Below are positions 7,435-16,475 of a stretch of 64,000 nt of DNA, one piece after another. Origin of the DNA: Legionella sheltonii (GTDB taxonomy: Bacteria > Pseudomonadota > Gammaproteobacteria > Legionellales > Legionellaceae). Numbering within the stretch: position 1 is the first letter of the stretch; each line of letters starts with the position of its first letter. The stretch covers positions 1-64,000 of the forward strand of contig NZ_JAPHOQ010000015.1 in the NCBI RefSeq assembly GCF_026191355.1. The letters run 5' to 3'. A program made the position numbers and the translations under genes. The notes below the pieces were generated by a model. It searched no databases and was not told the DNA's origin. It saw only the letters and a list, made by a program, of their open reading frames with translations.

Positions 7435-9019
7435 TTTTCTCCCCCTGAAGCAGTTCAATTAATTGTTCCACATGCAAGGCCTTTGAAAAAAACCAACCTT
7501 GAAGGAATCGAACGTCGTTTTGTAATAAATAGTCGTGTTGCTCTTTGGTTTCTACACCTTCTGCAATAATAATTAAATTAATTTTTTTTGCTAAATGAAT
7601 TATTGCATCGTTTAATGTTTCTGCGATGGCCTTAGTACCAATAGCATGTATAAATAATTTGTCGATTTTAAGATAATTAAAAGGATAATATTGTAGATAG
7701 CTGATGCTTGAATGTCCTGTTCCATAATCGTCTATAGCCAATGAATAACCGGTTTTTCTAAGCTCATGCATCCTGTTGATGTAAATTTTATTATTCATAT
7801 CAAGTAAATAACGCTCTGTTATTTCCAATAATATTTGTTTGGGTGAAATAGAATAGTGCTGTACAAGTTTATAAAACTTGGGAAAAAAATGACTATCAGT
7901 AAAATGTAGGGCACAAATATTAAAAGATAAATAGAACGTAGGCTGATTTTTTAAGATATTTTTAGCTTCTTTAAATGCTATTTCAATAATTTGTAATGTT
8001 ATCGGGACAATTAACCCTGTATGTTCAGCTTCTTCTATGAACAGATCAGGCATTATAATTTCATCATAATTATCCTGCCATCTTAATAGGACTTCAGCTC
8101 CTGAATAGGTTCCGCATTCTGCATCAAATAATGGTTGGTAAACAGGGTAAAATTGTCTGCCGCGAAGCGCTTGTTTTATTGCTCCATGCAAAGAATAATG
8201 TTGAGTAAAAATATTCTTAATCACAAAGTATAAAAAAATTGAAAATACCAAAACATCGAGAGCGAGCAAGATTTGATTAAACCATAGACTATTCATCATT
8301 ACTTGCTTGGGTTCAGATACTATGAGTAAAACTCCATTAAGACTTGATAATTTGGCTGTGGCAAATACTCTTTCTGATGCGAAAGATGAGTCATATGATA
8401 AATGACTGATCCACGATTCGTTGTTTACTTTTCCTACTTGAATCAGTTCTTTTTTCGTATTGACATCATAGAGAGTGACTGTGCGTGAAACACTATCTGG
8501 CGTTTTCAATATATTTTCCAGCATCGAGGACATAATAACTACCTCTACCTGATATTCACCAATTTTTTTTTGTATTGCATAAATTGGATGATTAAACATA
8601 GGTGTCGTTAATGGCCCAATAATCATCTGATGTAGATTACGACTTAGGAGAAAGGTCTGATTGTAAGGTAAGGTGGAGCATATAATTTGATATTTTAGAT
8701 TCCGTATGGCTAATCCAGAGATTTGTGGATGATTGATAACGATGTGTTGTAAATAAGGAATAAAATCGGCAGAACACAATAGCTTATTCTTTTGATCAGA
8801 TGGAATTTGATATGCGCTTTGAAATATATCATTTATAAAGTGATCGACCTTTTGTGAAAGTTTATTGCTTTCTTCTGTAACTAAGGTAAGAGAATTGGTG
8901 ACGTTATTATGCCAATTGACATATGAAAAGACTGCGAGCAAAACAATGGTGAAAAATATCCAGAATAATTTGAATCGTTTGTAGACAAAAAATGTCAGGT
9001 TTCTGCATACTTTTCGCAT
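7427..9019 (-). CDS. CSS-motif EAL-domain c-di-GMP phosphodiesterase
   Basis: A membrane-bound protein that hydrolyses cyclic di-GMP. In order: N-terminal membrane segment (residues about 15-35), a periplasmic CSS-type sensor with two CS pairs (LLCSADF near 83, ICSTLPYN near 112), a second membrane segment near 250-268, and a C-terminal EAL domain. The EAL domain has AEVLLRW (EVL variant of EAL), DDYGTGHSSISYL and IIAEGVETKEQ, so the metal and catalytic residues are present. In the family the CSS cysteines report periplasmic redox state through Dsb proteins. Its coupling to a downstream disulfide-type secreted protein fits that theme. Confidence 0.92.
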   Translation of the reverse strand: MRKVCRNLTFFVYKRFKLFWIFFTIVLLAVFSYVNWHNNVTNSLTLVTEESNKLSQKVDHFINDIFQSAYQIPSDQKNKLLCSADFIPYLQHIVINHPQISGLAIRNLKYQIICSTLPYNQTFLLSRNLHQMIIGPLTTPMFNHPIYAIQKKIGEYQVEVVIMSSMLENILKTPDSVSRTVTLYDVNTKKELIQVGKVNNESWISHLSYDSSFASERVFATAKLSSLNGVLLIVSEPKQVMMNSLWFNQILLALDVLVFSIFLYFVIKNIFTQHYSLHGAIKQALRGRQFYPVYQPLFDAECGTYSGAEVLLRWQDNYDEIIMPDLFIEEAEHTGLIVPITLQIIEIAFKEAKNILKNQPTFYLSFNICALHFTDSHFFPKFYKLVQHYSISPKQILLEITERYLLDMNNKIYINRMHELRKTGYSLAIDDYGTGHSSISYLQYYPFNYLKIDKLFIHAIGTKAIAETLNDAIIHLAKKINLIIIAEGVETKEQHDYLLQNDVRFLQGWFFSKALHVEQLIELLQGEKNE

Positions 9020-9021
9020 AA

Positions 9022-10344
9022 TTATGGTGTTACATAGGCTCCCTTTATAGAGTGTAGTGTGATTTCTGCTAATTTCCCAATTACTTCATGACTTGTATTT
9101 AATGGAGGTAGCCAGTAAAGCGTGTTGCCAATTGGTCTTATTAATGCACCATGATTTAATGCCTGTTGGTAAACTTTATTCCCTATACGATCATGTCCTA
9201 TCTCTTCAAGATCCGCTGCGACAACTGCCCCAACTCCTCGTATATTGCTTAATCTGCCTGAAATTTGTGCTATTTCAGTCAAAGTAGTAAACATGTATTC
9301 CCCAAGGTTTTGCGCATGCATCAGTATTTTTTCTTCATGCATTACCCGAATGGTTGCCAATGCTGCGCTTACAGCGAGTGCGTTGCCGCTATAGGTGTGT
9401 GAATGAAGAAAAGATTTACCACTGGCATAATCAGAGTAAAAAAGCTCAAAAATAGAGCTGTCAATCATGATGCAACTTAAAGGAATGGATCCCGAAGTTA
9501 ATCCCTTGGATAGACAAATCAGATCCGGTTCTACACCTGCATGGTTTGAGGCCAGCCATTCGCCTGTACGGCCCATCCCTGTCATTATTTCATCAGCAAT
9601 AAGATAAATATCTTTGCTTTTAGCCCAGGATGAGAGTTTTTTAAGAAAGTCAGGGCTATAACACAACATTCCTCCTGCGCCTTGAATCAACGGTTCAACA
9701 ATAATGGCGCAGACTTTGTCGCTAACCGCTTCTAATTCCTTTTCTACGGCAGGCCAATACGAATCACAATTATTCCATAAAAGATCTTCTTTGCCAGAAA
9801 TATAAGGAATATTTTGAATAAAATGACACGTTAGACCAAATGAAGTATAGGGTGATTTATAAATCCCTAAATCACTAATACTCATTGCACCTAATGTTTC
9901 TCCATGATATCCATTTTTAAGAGCGATAAATTGATTCTTCTCTGTAAACCCCTTAATTTGACTTGCATGAATTGCCAATTTCATTGCTATCTCAACTGCA
10001 CTAGAGCCATCACTGGCAAAGAAAACATGTTGTTTTTTTGTGATTTTTGCAAGCTCTTCCGCCAACTCAACAAGTTGGGGATGTGTTGTATTTGCTGCAA
10101 TAACATGTTCAAAATGATTTAGCTGGTCTGTTATTGCTGCCATTACAGCGGGATGGCCGTGTCCTAATGATTTACACCACCAGCTGGAAATGGCATCAAT
10201 CAAAGGCCCTTTATTGGTGTAAAGATAACTGCCTTGCGCTTTCTCAATAAGCAGTGGAGGGCAGGTTTCAAAATCCTTCATTTGGGTGCAAGGATGCCAA
10301 AAATGTTTCAAATCTCTACTAATTAATTGATGAACGTTAACCAT
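9022..10344 (-). CDS. bioA: Adenosylmethionine-8-amino-7-oxononanoate aminotransferase
   Basis: A PLP enzyme making 7,8-diaminononanoate (DAPA) from KAPA with SAM as amino donor. Seen: HFWHPCTQMKDF near the N-terminus, WWCKSLGHGHP, the PLP-site NGYHGETLGAMS, DEIMTGMGRTG, and the PLP Lys in LSKGLTSG. The start at 10344 (MVNVHQLISRD) matches the family; the frame stays open for 40 more codons upstream, with another ATG at 10386. It is divergent from bioB-F-H-D, and a BirA-like site overlaps its start codon. It lies 2 bases upstream of the EAL gene start but is otherwise unrelated to it. Confidence 0.95.
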   Translation of the reverse strand: MVNVHQLISRDLKHFWHPCTQMKDFETCPPLLIEKAQGSYLYTNKGPLIDAISSWWCKSLGHGHPAVMAAITDQLNHFEHVIAANTTHPQLVELAEELAKITKKQHVFFASDGSSAVEIAMKLAIHASQIKGFTEKNQFIALKNGYHGETLGAMSISDLGIYKSPYTSFGLTCHFIQNIPYISGKEDLLWNNCDSYWPAVEKELEAVSDKVCAIIVEPLIQGAGGMLCYSPDFLKKLSSWAKSKDIYLIADEIMTGMGRTGEWLASNHAGVEPDLICLSKGLTSGSIPLSCIMIDSSIFELFYSDYASGKSFLHSHTYSGNALAVSAALATIRVMHEEKILMHAQNLGEYMFTTLTEIAQISGRLSNIRGVGAVVAADLEEIGHDRIGNKVYQQALNHGALIRPIGNTLYWLPPLNTSHEVIGKLAEITLHSIKGAYVTP

Positions 10345-10365
10345 TTTTAAAATTTTGGTTGACAA
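10334..10365. promoter_or_regulatory. Candidate BirA (bio) operator
   Basis: An inverted pair of 9-base half-sites, ACGTTAACC and GGTTGACAA, with a 14-base spacer. The known BirA operator is TTGTAAACC-N14 to N16-GGTTTACAA, so the right half matches 8 of 9 and the left 6 of 9. It lies in the divergent bioA/bioB region and overlaps the chosen bioA start codon. Binding by biotinyl-AMP-loaded BirA is inference. Confidence 0.5.
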
Positions 10366-10512
10366 GATTAGGCGGCACTTTATCATGTTCGCTATGTAAA
10401 TAAAATGAGAAATATGGATGTAGCTGGATTTTGCTTCACTTTGCCTAAAATAGAGGAGCATCATTTTTATCCGGATTATTATTTGGTGCTGTGTCCGTCA
10501 TTCCAAGTGCAG

Positions 10513-10547
10513 CGTGGGAGCTCTACGTAGTAGCACAATGTTGCGAT
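10513..10547 (-). repeat. Dispersed intergenic repeat, copy 1
   Basis: On the minus strand this reads ATCGCAACATTGTGCTACTA followed by a GAGCTCCC block, similar to 54499-54532 and more loosely to 16305-16338. It occupies the bioA-bioB gap. Confidence 0.5.
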
Positions 10548-10638
10548 ACGAAATCACAGGCTAAGATGCGGATGACCGGATTTATCTGTGCTCCATCAAG
10601 GCTACATTGTTTTAATTTCCTTAATAGGAGGAACTGTT

Positions 10639-11586
10639 GTGACCCAAACTAAGAAGCACTGGTCTATTTCTGAAATTACAGCGCTTTATGAGCAACCATT
10701 TAATGACTTGTTGCACCAGGCGCATGAAGTACATAGAGAATATCATCAACCTAATTCATTACAATTTGCTACCCTGCTCAGTATTAAAACAGGTGCTTGT
10801 CCAGAGGATTGTGGTTATTGTTCACAAAGCGGGCATCATAAGACTCATGTAGAAAAAGAAAATTTAATGTCAGTTGCTGAAGTATTAAAAGCTGCTCAGG
10901 AAGCCAAAGAGGGCGGTGCCAAACGTTTTTGCATGGGAGCTGCTTGGCGTTGTCCACCTGATAAGGCGATGAATGAATTACAAGAAATGATTAGAGGGGT
11001 GAAGTCTTTAGGTTTGGAAACATGCATGACTTTAGGAATGTTAAATCAAGAAGAGGCCGCTTGTCTAAAAGAAGCCGGGTTGGACTATTACAATCATAAT
11101 ATAGACACATCACCTTCTTATTATGAGAAAGTAGTAACGACCCGCAAATTCAGCGAACGATTGGATACATTGAATAATGTGCGAGAAGCCGGAATCAATG
11201 TATGTTGTGGTGGTATTTTAGGTTTAGGAGAGACACGCGAAGATCGCATTGAATTTTTATTAACTCTAGCTAACATGGAAACACCTCCTGAAAGTGTTCC
11301 TATAAACCGTTTAATTCCAGTAGAAGGTACGCCTCTTGCGAAAGCTCAGCCAGTCGAAGGGATTGAGTTAGCACGTACGATTGCAACTGCGCGAATACTA
11401 ATGCCTAAAAGCGTCATTCGTTTAACGGCTGGAAGAACTGAAATGAGTGATGAATTACAAGCACTTTGTTTCTTTGCTGGAGCGAACTCTGTATTTATTG
11501 GTGATAAATTATTAACAGAAGAAAATCCTCAACGACTAAAAGATAAAGCCCTTTTTAGCAAGCTAGGTTTAACTGAGATGGTTTAA
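10639..11586 (+). CDS. bioB: Biotin synthase
   Basis: A radical-SAM enzyme that inserts sulfur into dethiobiotin. The GTG at 10639 is chosen because AGGAGGA sits 7 bases before it; the longer frame from 10588 lacks a ribosome site. The 315-residue protein shows the CxxxCxxC cluster site [19 protein letters not shown], the second-cluster ligands in FCMGAAWR and the conserved Cys and Arg of [14 protein letters not shown] and [10 protein letters not shown]. It is first in a tight bioB-F-H-D operon, adjacent to bioF with no gap. Confidence 0.97.
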   Translation: MTQTKKHWSISEITALYEQPFNDLLHQAHEVHREYHQPNSLQFATLLSIKTGACPEDCGYCSQSGHHKTHVEKENLMSVAEVLKAAQEAKEGGAKRFCMGAAWRCPPDKAMNELQEMIRGVKSLGLETCMTLGMLNQEEAACLKEAGLDYYNHNIDTSPSYYEKVVTTRKFSERLDTLNNVREAGINVCCGGILGLGETREDRIEFLLTLANMETPPESVPINRLIPVEGTPLAKAQPVEGIELARTIATARILMPKSVIRLTAGRTEMSDELQALCFFAGANSVFIGDKLLTEENPQRLKDKALFSKLGLTEMV

Positions 11587-12729
11587 ATGCCTATAAGTCA
11601 CAAGATTAAGGATTATACGAATCAGCTAGCTCAAGAAGGCCTATTAAGGAATAGGATAATAAGCGCTGATGATTCGTCATTAATTCATTTTGACAGTAAT
11701 GATTATTTGTCGCTATCTAGGGATCAACGTATTGCGGAAGGATACCAGCGAGGCTATGCTCTGTATCCTTGTGGAAGTGGTGCCTCAATGTTGTTAAGTG
11801 GTTATCACCCCAATCATCGGGCAGTAGAAGAGGCATTCGCTAACTTATTGGCTGTGGATGATTGTATTTTATTTTCTTCAGGATATGCAGCAAATCTTGC
11901 CGTTACTGCCTTACTTGGTCAATTAAAGGTCCATTGTTTTATAGATAAAGAAATACATGCATCCATTTACGATGGTTTAGCTCTATCACAAGTAAACTAT
12001 ACACGCTATCTGCACAATAATTTAATTGACTTAGACCGTAAATTAATAACTTATGCCAATAGCTCCGCATTAATTACGGAGGGAGTTTTTAGCATGAGTG
12101 GCCAAATGGCTCCTTTGGCAAAAATGTCCTCTCTGTGTAGCAGGAACCAAAGTGCACTCTTAGTTGATGAGGCTCATTCTTTTGGACTCTTAGGCGCTCA
12201 GGGAAGGGGGGCTGTAGCTTATCATGGTTTAACTCAAAACGAAGTTCCGTTAAGGATTATTCCTCTAGGAAAAGCGTATGCCGCTCAGGGTGCACTGGTT
12301 GCTGGTAAAGCAGAGTGGATCTATGCTTTATTACAAGCCGGTCGCTCAGTTATCTATTCAACCGCAATAAGCCCAGCTTTAAGTTATGGCTTGTTGCATG
12401 CTTTGGAATGTGTAGTTAATGCGGAAGATAGAAGGTCGAAATTAACACAACTCATTGCTTTATTTCGATCTTATATTAAACAATCTCCTCTAAAGTGGTC
12501 TGATTCTATTTCTCCAATTCAACAACTTCAATTAGGCTGTCCCCATTTAGCATTATATTATGCTCGTGAATTGAAGAAAAATGGAATTAGCTGTTGTGCA
12601 ATAAGAAGGCCTACAGTCAGTACAAAAGCATCCGGTTTGCGTGTCATTTTGAATTACAATCATACTCCAGAACAGATCCAGGAGTTATTTAATCAATTAA
12701 GTGTCATTTATGCATATAAAAATCAATAG
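11587..12729 (+). CDS. bioF: 8-amino-7-oxononanoate synthase
   Basis: A PLP enzyme that condenses pimeloyl-ACP (or CoA) with alanine to give KAPA. Seen: HFDSNDYLSLS, GSGASMLLSGYHPNH, DEAHSFGLLG and GKAYAAQGALVAG, where the Lys should be the PLP lysine (usually in a TLGKAFG-type motif). At 380 residues it has normal length. ATG follows the bioB stop immediately and its 3' end overlaps bioH. Confidence 0.95.
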   Translation: MPISHKIKDYTNQLAQEGLLRNRIISADDSSLIHFDSNDYLSLSRDQRIAEGYQRGYALYPCGSGASMLLSGYHPNHRAVEEAFANLLAVDDCILFSSGYAANLAVTALLGQLKVHCFIDKEIHASIYDGLALSQVNYTRYLHNNLIDLDRKLITYANSSALITEGVFSMSGQMAPLAKMSSLCSRNQSALLVDEAHSFGLLGAQGRGAVAYHGLTQNEVPLRIIPLGKAYAAQGALVAGKAEWIYALLQAGRSVIYSTAISPALSYGLLHALECVVNAEDRRSKLTQLIALFRSYIKQSPLKWSDSISPIQQLQLGCPHLALYYARELKKNGISCCAIRRPTVSTKASGLRVILNYNHTPEQIQELFNQLSVIYAYKNQ

Positions 12730-13435
12730 TTATGGAAAAGGATTCCCTATTGTGTTTCTACATGGATGGGGATTTGACAGTCGAGTTTGGTTGCCACTAG
12801 TGCTTAAACTGTCCATGGATTATCAGCTTATACTAATTGACTTGCCAGGATTTGGTCATAGTCCAATCATGGACTGGGATGCATTTAAAAAGTTTTTACT
12901 GAGACAATTACCCCAACAATTTGCATTAGTAGGTTGGTCTATGGGTGGGTTATATGCCATGCGTTTGGCAGTTGAAGCACCTGAACGAGTAAGGTCTCTT
13001 ATTAACGTGACTTCATCACCCCGATTTTTACATGCGGATCTATGGTCAGGTGTTTCTCAGGATGTTTTTAAAAAATTTTACGAAAAATTATTAGAGGAGC
13101 CACAGAGTACCTTAAACGAATTTATGGAACTCAATGGATTAACTACTAATGATAGGTTGAACCATCTACCTGATAGACTCCCATCTCCAGAAGGGTTGAA
13201 ATTGGGGCTTGAAATTCTAGAAAATTGGGATTTACGAGAGGAGCTGAAACAGTTTACTAAACCGACATGTTTTATGTTTGGTCGCCTTGATCCCATTGTT
13301 TCAATTAAAACAATGAGTTCCATGCAACTGAATTATCCCAAATTTCATTATATTCTATTCAAACGAGCGGCACACATGCCTTTTTTATCTCATATGGATT
13401 TATTTATCGAAGAAATCCGAGGATTTATTCAATGA
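12710..13435 (+). CDS. bioH: Pimeloyl-ACP methyl ester esterase
   Basis: An alpha/beta hydrolase that releases pimeloyl-ACP from its methyl ester, ending the BioC-BioH route. Seen: VFLHGWGFDSRVW (oxyanion region), the nucleophile elbow GWSMGGLYAM (Ser), Asp in FGRLDPIVS and His in RAAHMPFLSH. ATG at 12710 gives 241 residues; an upstream GTG at 12701 is less likely. It overlaps both bioF and bioD (ATGA overlap). No bioC lies in this window. Confidence 0.92.
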   Translation: MHIKINSYGKGFPIVFLHGWGFDSRVWLPLVLKLSMDYQLILIDLPGFGHSPIMDWDAFKKFLLRQLPQQFALVGWSMGGLYAMRLAVEAPERVRSLINVTSSPRFLHADLWSGVSQDVFKKFYEKLLEEPQSTLNEFMELNGLTTNDRLNHLPDRLPSPEGLKLGLEILENWDLREELKQFTKPTCFMFGRLDPIVSIKTMSSMQLNYPKFHYILFKRAAHMPFLSHMDLFIEEIRGFIQ

Positions 13436-14067
13436 AGCGATTTTTTATTACAGGTACTGATACAGATTGCGGTAAAACCTATGTAACAGCGAGTCTGTTA
13501 CACTATTTTCCATCGGCAGCAGCAATTAAACCGGTAGCAAGTGGATGCATGGAAATAGAAAATAAACTGGTGAACAGTGATGCGTTGCATTTACAAAAAA
13601 ACAGCAAGACAAGAATCCCTATGGATGTAATAAATCCCTGGCGATTTAAAGCGCCTGTTTCCCCTCATATTGCGGCACAGAATGAAGGAGTATGTTTAAG
13701 CGTCACTGAAATAGCTGACTATTGCCTTAATTTGCAGCTGGAGGGTATTGAAACATTATTCATTGAGGGTGCGGGTGGATTAATGGTGCCGCTAAATGAC
13801 AATGAAACATGGATTGATTTTTTACAGATTACTAAGATCCCTGTTATTTTAGTAGTTGGCATGAAATTAGGATGTATTAATCATGCGTTGTTAACAGAAG
13901 CTGTGTTGCATGCAAATAACATTGAATGCACGGGCTGGATTGCAAATTGCTTTGACCCAAACATGCAAGCTTTATCAGCTAATATTGACACATTAAAGCA
14001 AAAACTGACTGCCCCTCTTTTGGCAGAACTATCATTTGCTGGCGACATTACAATGATTGAATTTTAA
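13432..14067 (+). CDS. bioD: Dethiobiotin synthetase
   Basis: ATP-dependent carboxylation and ring closure of DAPA to dethiobiotin. Seen: FFITGTDTDCGKTYVTASL (P-loop) at the N-terminus, KPVASGCM, PHIAAQNEG and EGAGGLMVPL. At 211 residues it has normal length. ATGA overlap with bioH shows translational coupling. It is the last gene of the biotin operon. Confidence 0.96.
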   Translation: MKRFFITGTDTDCGKTYVTASLLHYFPSAAAIKPVASGCMEIENKLVNSDALHLQKNSKTRIPMDVINPWRFKAPVSPHIAAQNEGVCLSVTEIADYCLNLQLEGIETLFIEGAGGLMVPLNDNETWIDFLQITKIPVILVVGMKLGCINHALLTEAVLHANNIECTGWIANCFDPNMQALSANIDTLKQKLTAPLLAELSFAGDITMIEF

Positions 14068-14180
14068 TAGCTCAGATTAATACCTGGTTTACCTAGGATG
14101 TCGTTTTTTTCCCTTTTACTTGTTGTTTCAATGACACTATTGTATGTTAATTAAGACATTCATTAATGAAAGGGATAACT

Positions 14181-14447
14181 ATGTTAATACGGGATAAATT
14201 AGTGCAATCAGTGATGACTGCTTTTTTTGTTTTAGTTGCGACAGGAAGTTCGGCAGCTGACAACAATGATACAAATTCTACAACTGAAAAATGTTATGGA
14301 ATTGCTAAAAAGGGGATGAATGACTGTGCCACTGCAACCGCTTCATGTGCTTCCTCCGCGACCAAAGATAAACAAAAAGACGCTTTTATTTTGCTACCCA
14401 AAGGACTCTGTGAGCGGATAGTTGGTGGTAGTCTTAAGCCTGAGTAA
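14181..14447 (+). CDS. DUF2282 family secreted peptide (bufferin-like precursor)
   Basis: The product has 88 residues with a signal peptide ending near GSSAA, then the DUF2282 pattern: [14 protein letters not shown], a third Cys in [12 protein letters not shown] and a fourth in [16 protein letters not shown]. The four Cys positions match the BufA1-type bufferin precursors, which in other bacteria are copper-binding peptides modified by a DUF692/DUF2063 pair (BufB/BufC). No such pair lies in this window. The ATG at 14181 has AAAGGGA upstream; the ATG at 14166 does not. It is followed by a YceI-b561-YceI cluster. Function here is inference. Confidence 0.82.
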   Translation: MLIRDKLVQSVMTAFFVLVATGSSAADNNDTNSTTEKCYGIAKKGMNDCATATASCASSATKDKQKDAFILLPKGLCERIVGGSLKPE

Positions 14448-14497
14448 AAATTTAAAATAAATTATTTAAAATTCTCATTAAAAAAAGGAAGTTAACA

Positions 14498-15088
14498 ATG
14501 AAAAAAATTTTAGGAGGCTTGTCCTCATTATTGTTTATGACATTCACTTTTTCTACGTCGCCAATTCATGCAGCACCAGAAACCTATACACTGGATAAAA
14601 ACCATACTTTTGTGTTGTGGAGCATCGATCACTTAGGCTTTTCAACCCAATATGGTAAATGGTATGGAACAGGTCAACTGATTCTTGATAAAGACAATCC
14701 AAGTCAAAGTAAAGTCAACGTTAAGATTGATGTTGCGGATATGGTTACCGGTATTCCAGAGTTGGATAAACATCTAAAAAGTAAGTTATTTTTTGATACG
14801 GAACATTTTCCTACTGCAACTTTTGTCAGTAATAAGGTAACTCCCAAAGGTGATAATAAAGCAACTGTTGATGGTACCTTAACTTTGCGTGGTGTGAGTA
14901 AACCTGTGGTATTGGATGTTACCTTAAATAAAGAGGGAATGAATCCAATTAGTAACAAGATGTCAGTTGGCTTTACAGCTACTACCACTATAAATCGTTC
15001 TGATTTTGGGATAAATGCTTTCCTGCCTTCTGTAGGTGATAAAGTAACCCTTTCAATTGGGGCAGAAGCATATCAGGATAAGAAATAG
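14498..15088 (+). CDS. YceI family periplasmic protein, first copy
   Basis: A lipocalin-like isoprenoid-binding protein by family; the exact role is unsettled. A signal peptide ends at IHAAPE, and the mature protein begins ETYTLDKNHTFVLWSIDHLGFSTQYGK, typical of YceI. Later come SAKLFFDTEHFPTATF-type residues (here SKLFFDTEHFPTATF), GTLTLRGVSKPV and INRSDFGINAFLPSVGDKV. AAGGAAG precedes the ATG. It lies 9 bases before a cytochrome b561 gene, the same pairing as yceI-yceJ in enterobacteria. Confidence 0.92.
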   Translation: MKKILGGLSSLLFMTFTFSTSPIHAAPETYTLDKNHTFVLWSIDHLGFSTQYGKWYGTGQLILDKDNPSQSKVNVKIDVADMVTGIPELDKHLKSKLFFDTEHFPTATFVSNKVTPKGDNKATVDGTLTLRGVSKPVVLDVTLNKEGMNPISNKMSVGFTATTTINRSDFGINAFLPSVGDKVTLSIGAEAYQDKK

Positions 15089-15097
15089 GGACTTCTT

Positions 15098-15631
15098 ATG
15101 CAAATCAAAAATAGTGCAACTCACTTTGGTATTGTTACTATAGTATTTCATTGGGTTATTGCTTTGTTAATTATTGGGTTGTTAGTACTGGGGTTGTACA
15201 TGGTCTCTTTACCATGGAATCCCCAAAGATTGAAATTCTATGGATGGCATAAAGAGTATGGTTTGTTGGTCCTTTTTTTGGCTGTTTTTAGAATTATTTG
15301 GCGTCTGAGCAATGAACAACCAGAGCTTGCTTTGCCTTTGCTGGAAAAAATTGCTGCTCGCAGCATGCATTGGGCTTTTTACTTGTTTATGTTTGCCATG
15401 CCAATTACTGGTTGGTTAATTACTTCAGCTGCTGGATTACCAGCATCATTCTTTGGATTGTTTACTTTACCTAATCTTATAGCTCCTGATGACAGTAAAA
15501 GAATATTATTTGAATGGATCCATGAATGGTTGGGGTACGCGCTCATTGCAGCAATTTTTATGCATAGTGCAGCTGCTCTAAAACATCATTTTATTAATAA
15601 GGATGATATATTACGGAGAATGTTCCCATGA
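15098..15631 (+). CDS. Cytochrome b561
   Basis: An integral membrane dihaem b-type cytochrome of 177 residues with four predicted helices. The likely haem ligands are His18 in TIVFHWVIA, His52 in FYGWHKEYG, His in ARSMHWAFYLF and His in FEWIHEWLGYA with MHSAAALKHHF at the end. It probably passes electrons between quinol and a periplasmic partner. The ATGA overlap with the second YceI gene indicates a single operon with both YceI proteins. Confidence 0.93.
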   Translation: MQIKNSATHFGIVTIVFHWVIALLIIGLLVLGLYMVSLPWNPQRLKFYGWHKEYGLLVLFLAVFRIIWRLSNEQPELALPLLEKIAARSMHWAFYLFMFAMPITGWLITSAAGLPASFFGLFTLPNLIAPDDSKRILFEWIHEWLGYALIAAIFMHSAAALKHHFINKDDILRRMFP

Positions 15632-16191
15632 AAATGATAAAGTTTATTTTCGTTTTATTTTTTTTGAATAGTGCTTATGCAAATGCCTTACCTGAATGGT
15701 CACTTGTTCCTGGTGAAAGCAGTATAAGTTTTACAGCAACACAAAATAATGCACCCGTTACTGGTTCATTTAAAGAGTTTACTGCAACAATAAATGCTGA
15801 TCCTGCACATTATCAAGACAGTAATGTCGATGTGGTAGTGAATACTAACTCACTCACAATGTCCTACGCCGAAATAACTTCAATATTACTCAGTGCTGAT
15901 TGGTTTAATTCCAAAGAATTTCCCAAAGCTGAATTTAAATCAACCAAGTTTACTAAAAAGGATGATAAAAATTATGAAGCTGCGGGAACATTAACTATAA
16001 AAAATAAATCACTGCCCGTAGTACTTACTTTTACAGCAGTTGAATCACCTAAAGATCATTTGGTTGTTGAGGGACATACCACAGTGAAGCGATTAGACTT
16101 TGGTATAGGTCAGGGTGATTGGTCAAGTACTAGTGAAATAAAAAATGAAGTGACCATAAACTTTAAAGCAGTTGCTGTACTTAAAAAATAA
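15628..16191 (+). CDS. YceI family periplasmic protein, second copy
   Basis: A second YceI protein of 187 residues with its own signal peptide (FVLFFLNSAYANA). Seen: WSLVPGESSISFTATQNNAPVTGSF, SADWFNSKEFPKAEF, GTLTIKNKSLPV and KRLDFGIGQGDWSS. It is diverged from the copy at 14498, so this is not a recent duplication. The start overlaps the b561 stop. A hairpin follows 32 bases later. Confidence 0.92.
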   Translation: MKMIKFIFVLFFLNSAYANALPEWSLVPGESSISFTATQNNAPVTGSFKEFTATINADPAHYQDSNVDVVVNTNSLTMSYAEITSILLSADWFNSKEFPKAEFKSTKFTKKDDKNYEAAGTLTIKNKSLPVVLTFTAVESPKDHLVVEGHTTVKRLDFGIGQGDWSSTSEIKNEVTINFKAVAVLKK

Positions 16192-16223
16192 CTGCATTAC
16201 AGTAAATTGAATCATAAAGTTAC

Positions 16224-16245
16224 AGTCTGGACAGTGTTCCAGACT
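16224..16245 (+). terminator. Terminator-like hairpin after the YceI operon
   Basis: A perfect 8-bp stem (AGTCTGGA / TCCAGACT) with a 6-base loop, followed by TTAATTTAAT. It plausibly ends the DUF2282-YceI-b561-YceI transcript. Confidence 0.6.
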
Positions 16246-16304
16246 TAATTTAATAAAGAAACTAGGGGTGATTAACCCTGCGCAAGTCTTCTGGGAGATC
16301 TTCA

Positions 16305-16338
16305 TCATAACTCGGTGCTCAACGATGGAGATCTCTCG
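16305..16338 (+). repeat. Dispersed intergenic repeat, copy 2
   Basis: TCATAACTCGGTGCTC followed by ATGGAGATCTCTCG, a diverged match to 54499-54532 (roughly three quarters of positions identical by eye). It lies downstream of the Spy-like gene's original stop, now separated from it by the transposon stack. Confidence 0.45.
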
Positions 16339-16475
16339 CTATGCTCGTGATTGACGAATAGACTAAGCATTAGAGAGTGTTCATCCAACTGTGTCACCTC
16401 AGTCATTATCTAAGTCCCAGGGTTAGTCTGTCTTCGAAATAGATTTGTAACTGGGACACGATAAGCGCCCAATTG

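Noticed and set aside
16123..16308. Reading frame antisense to the end of the second YceI gene
   Set aside because: It overlaps a clear gene and a terminator hairpin, has no ribosome site and no recognisable protein.
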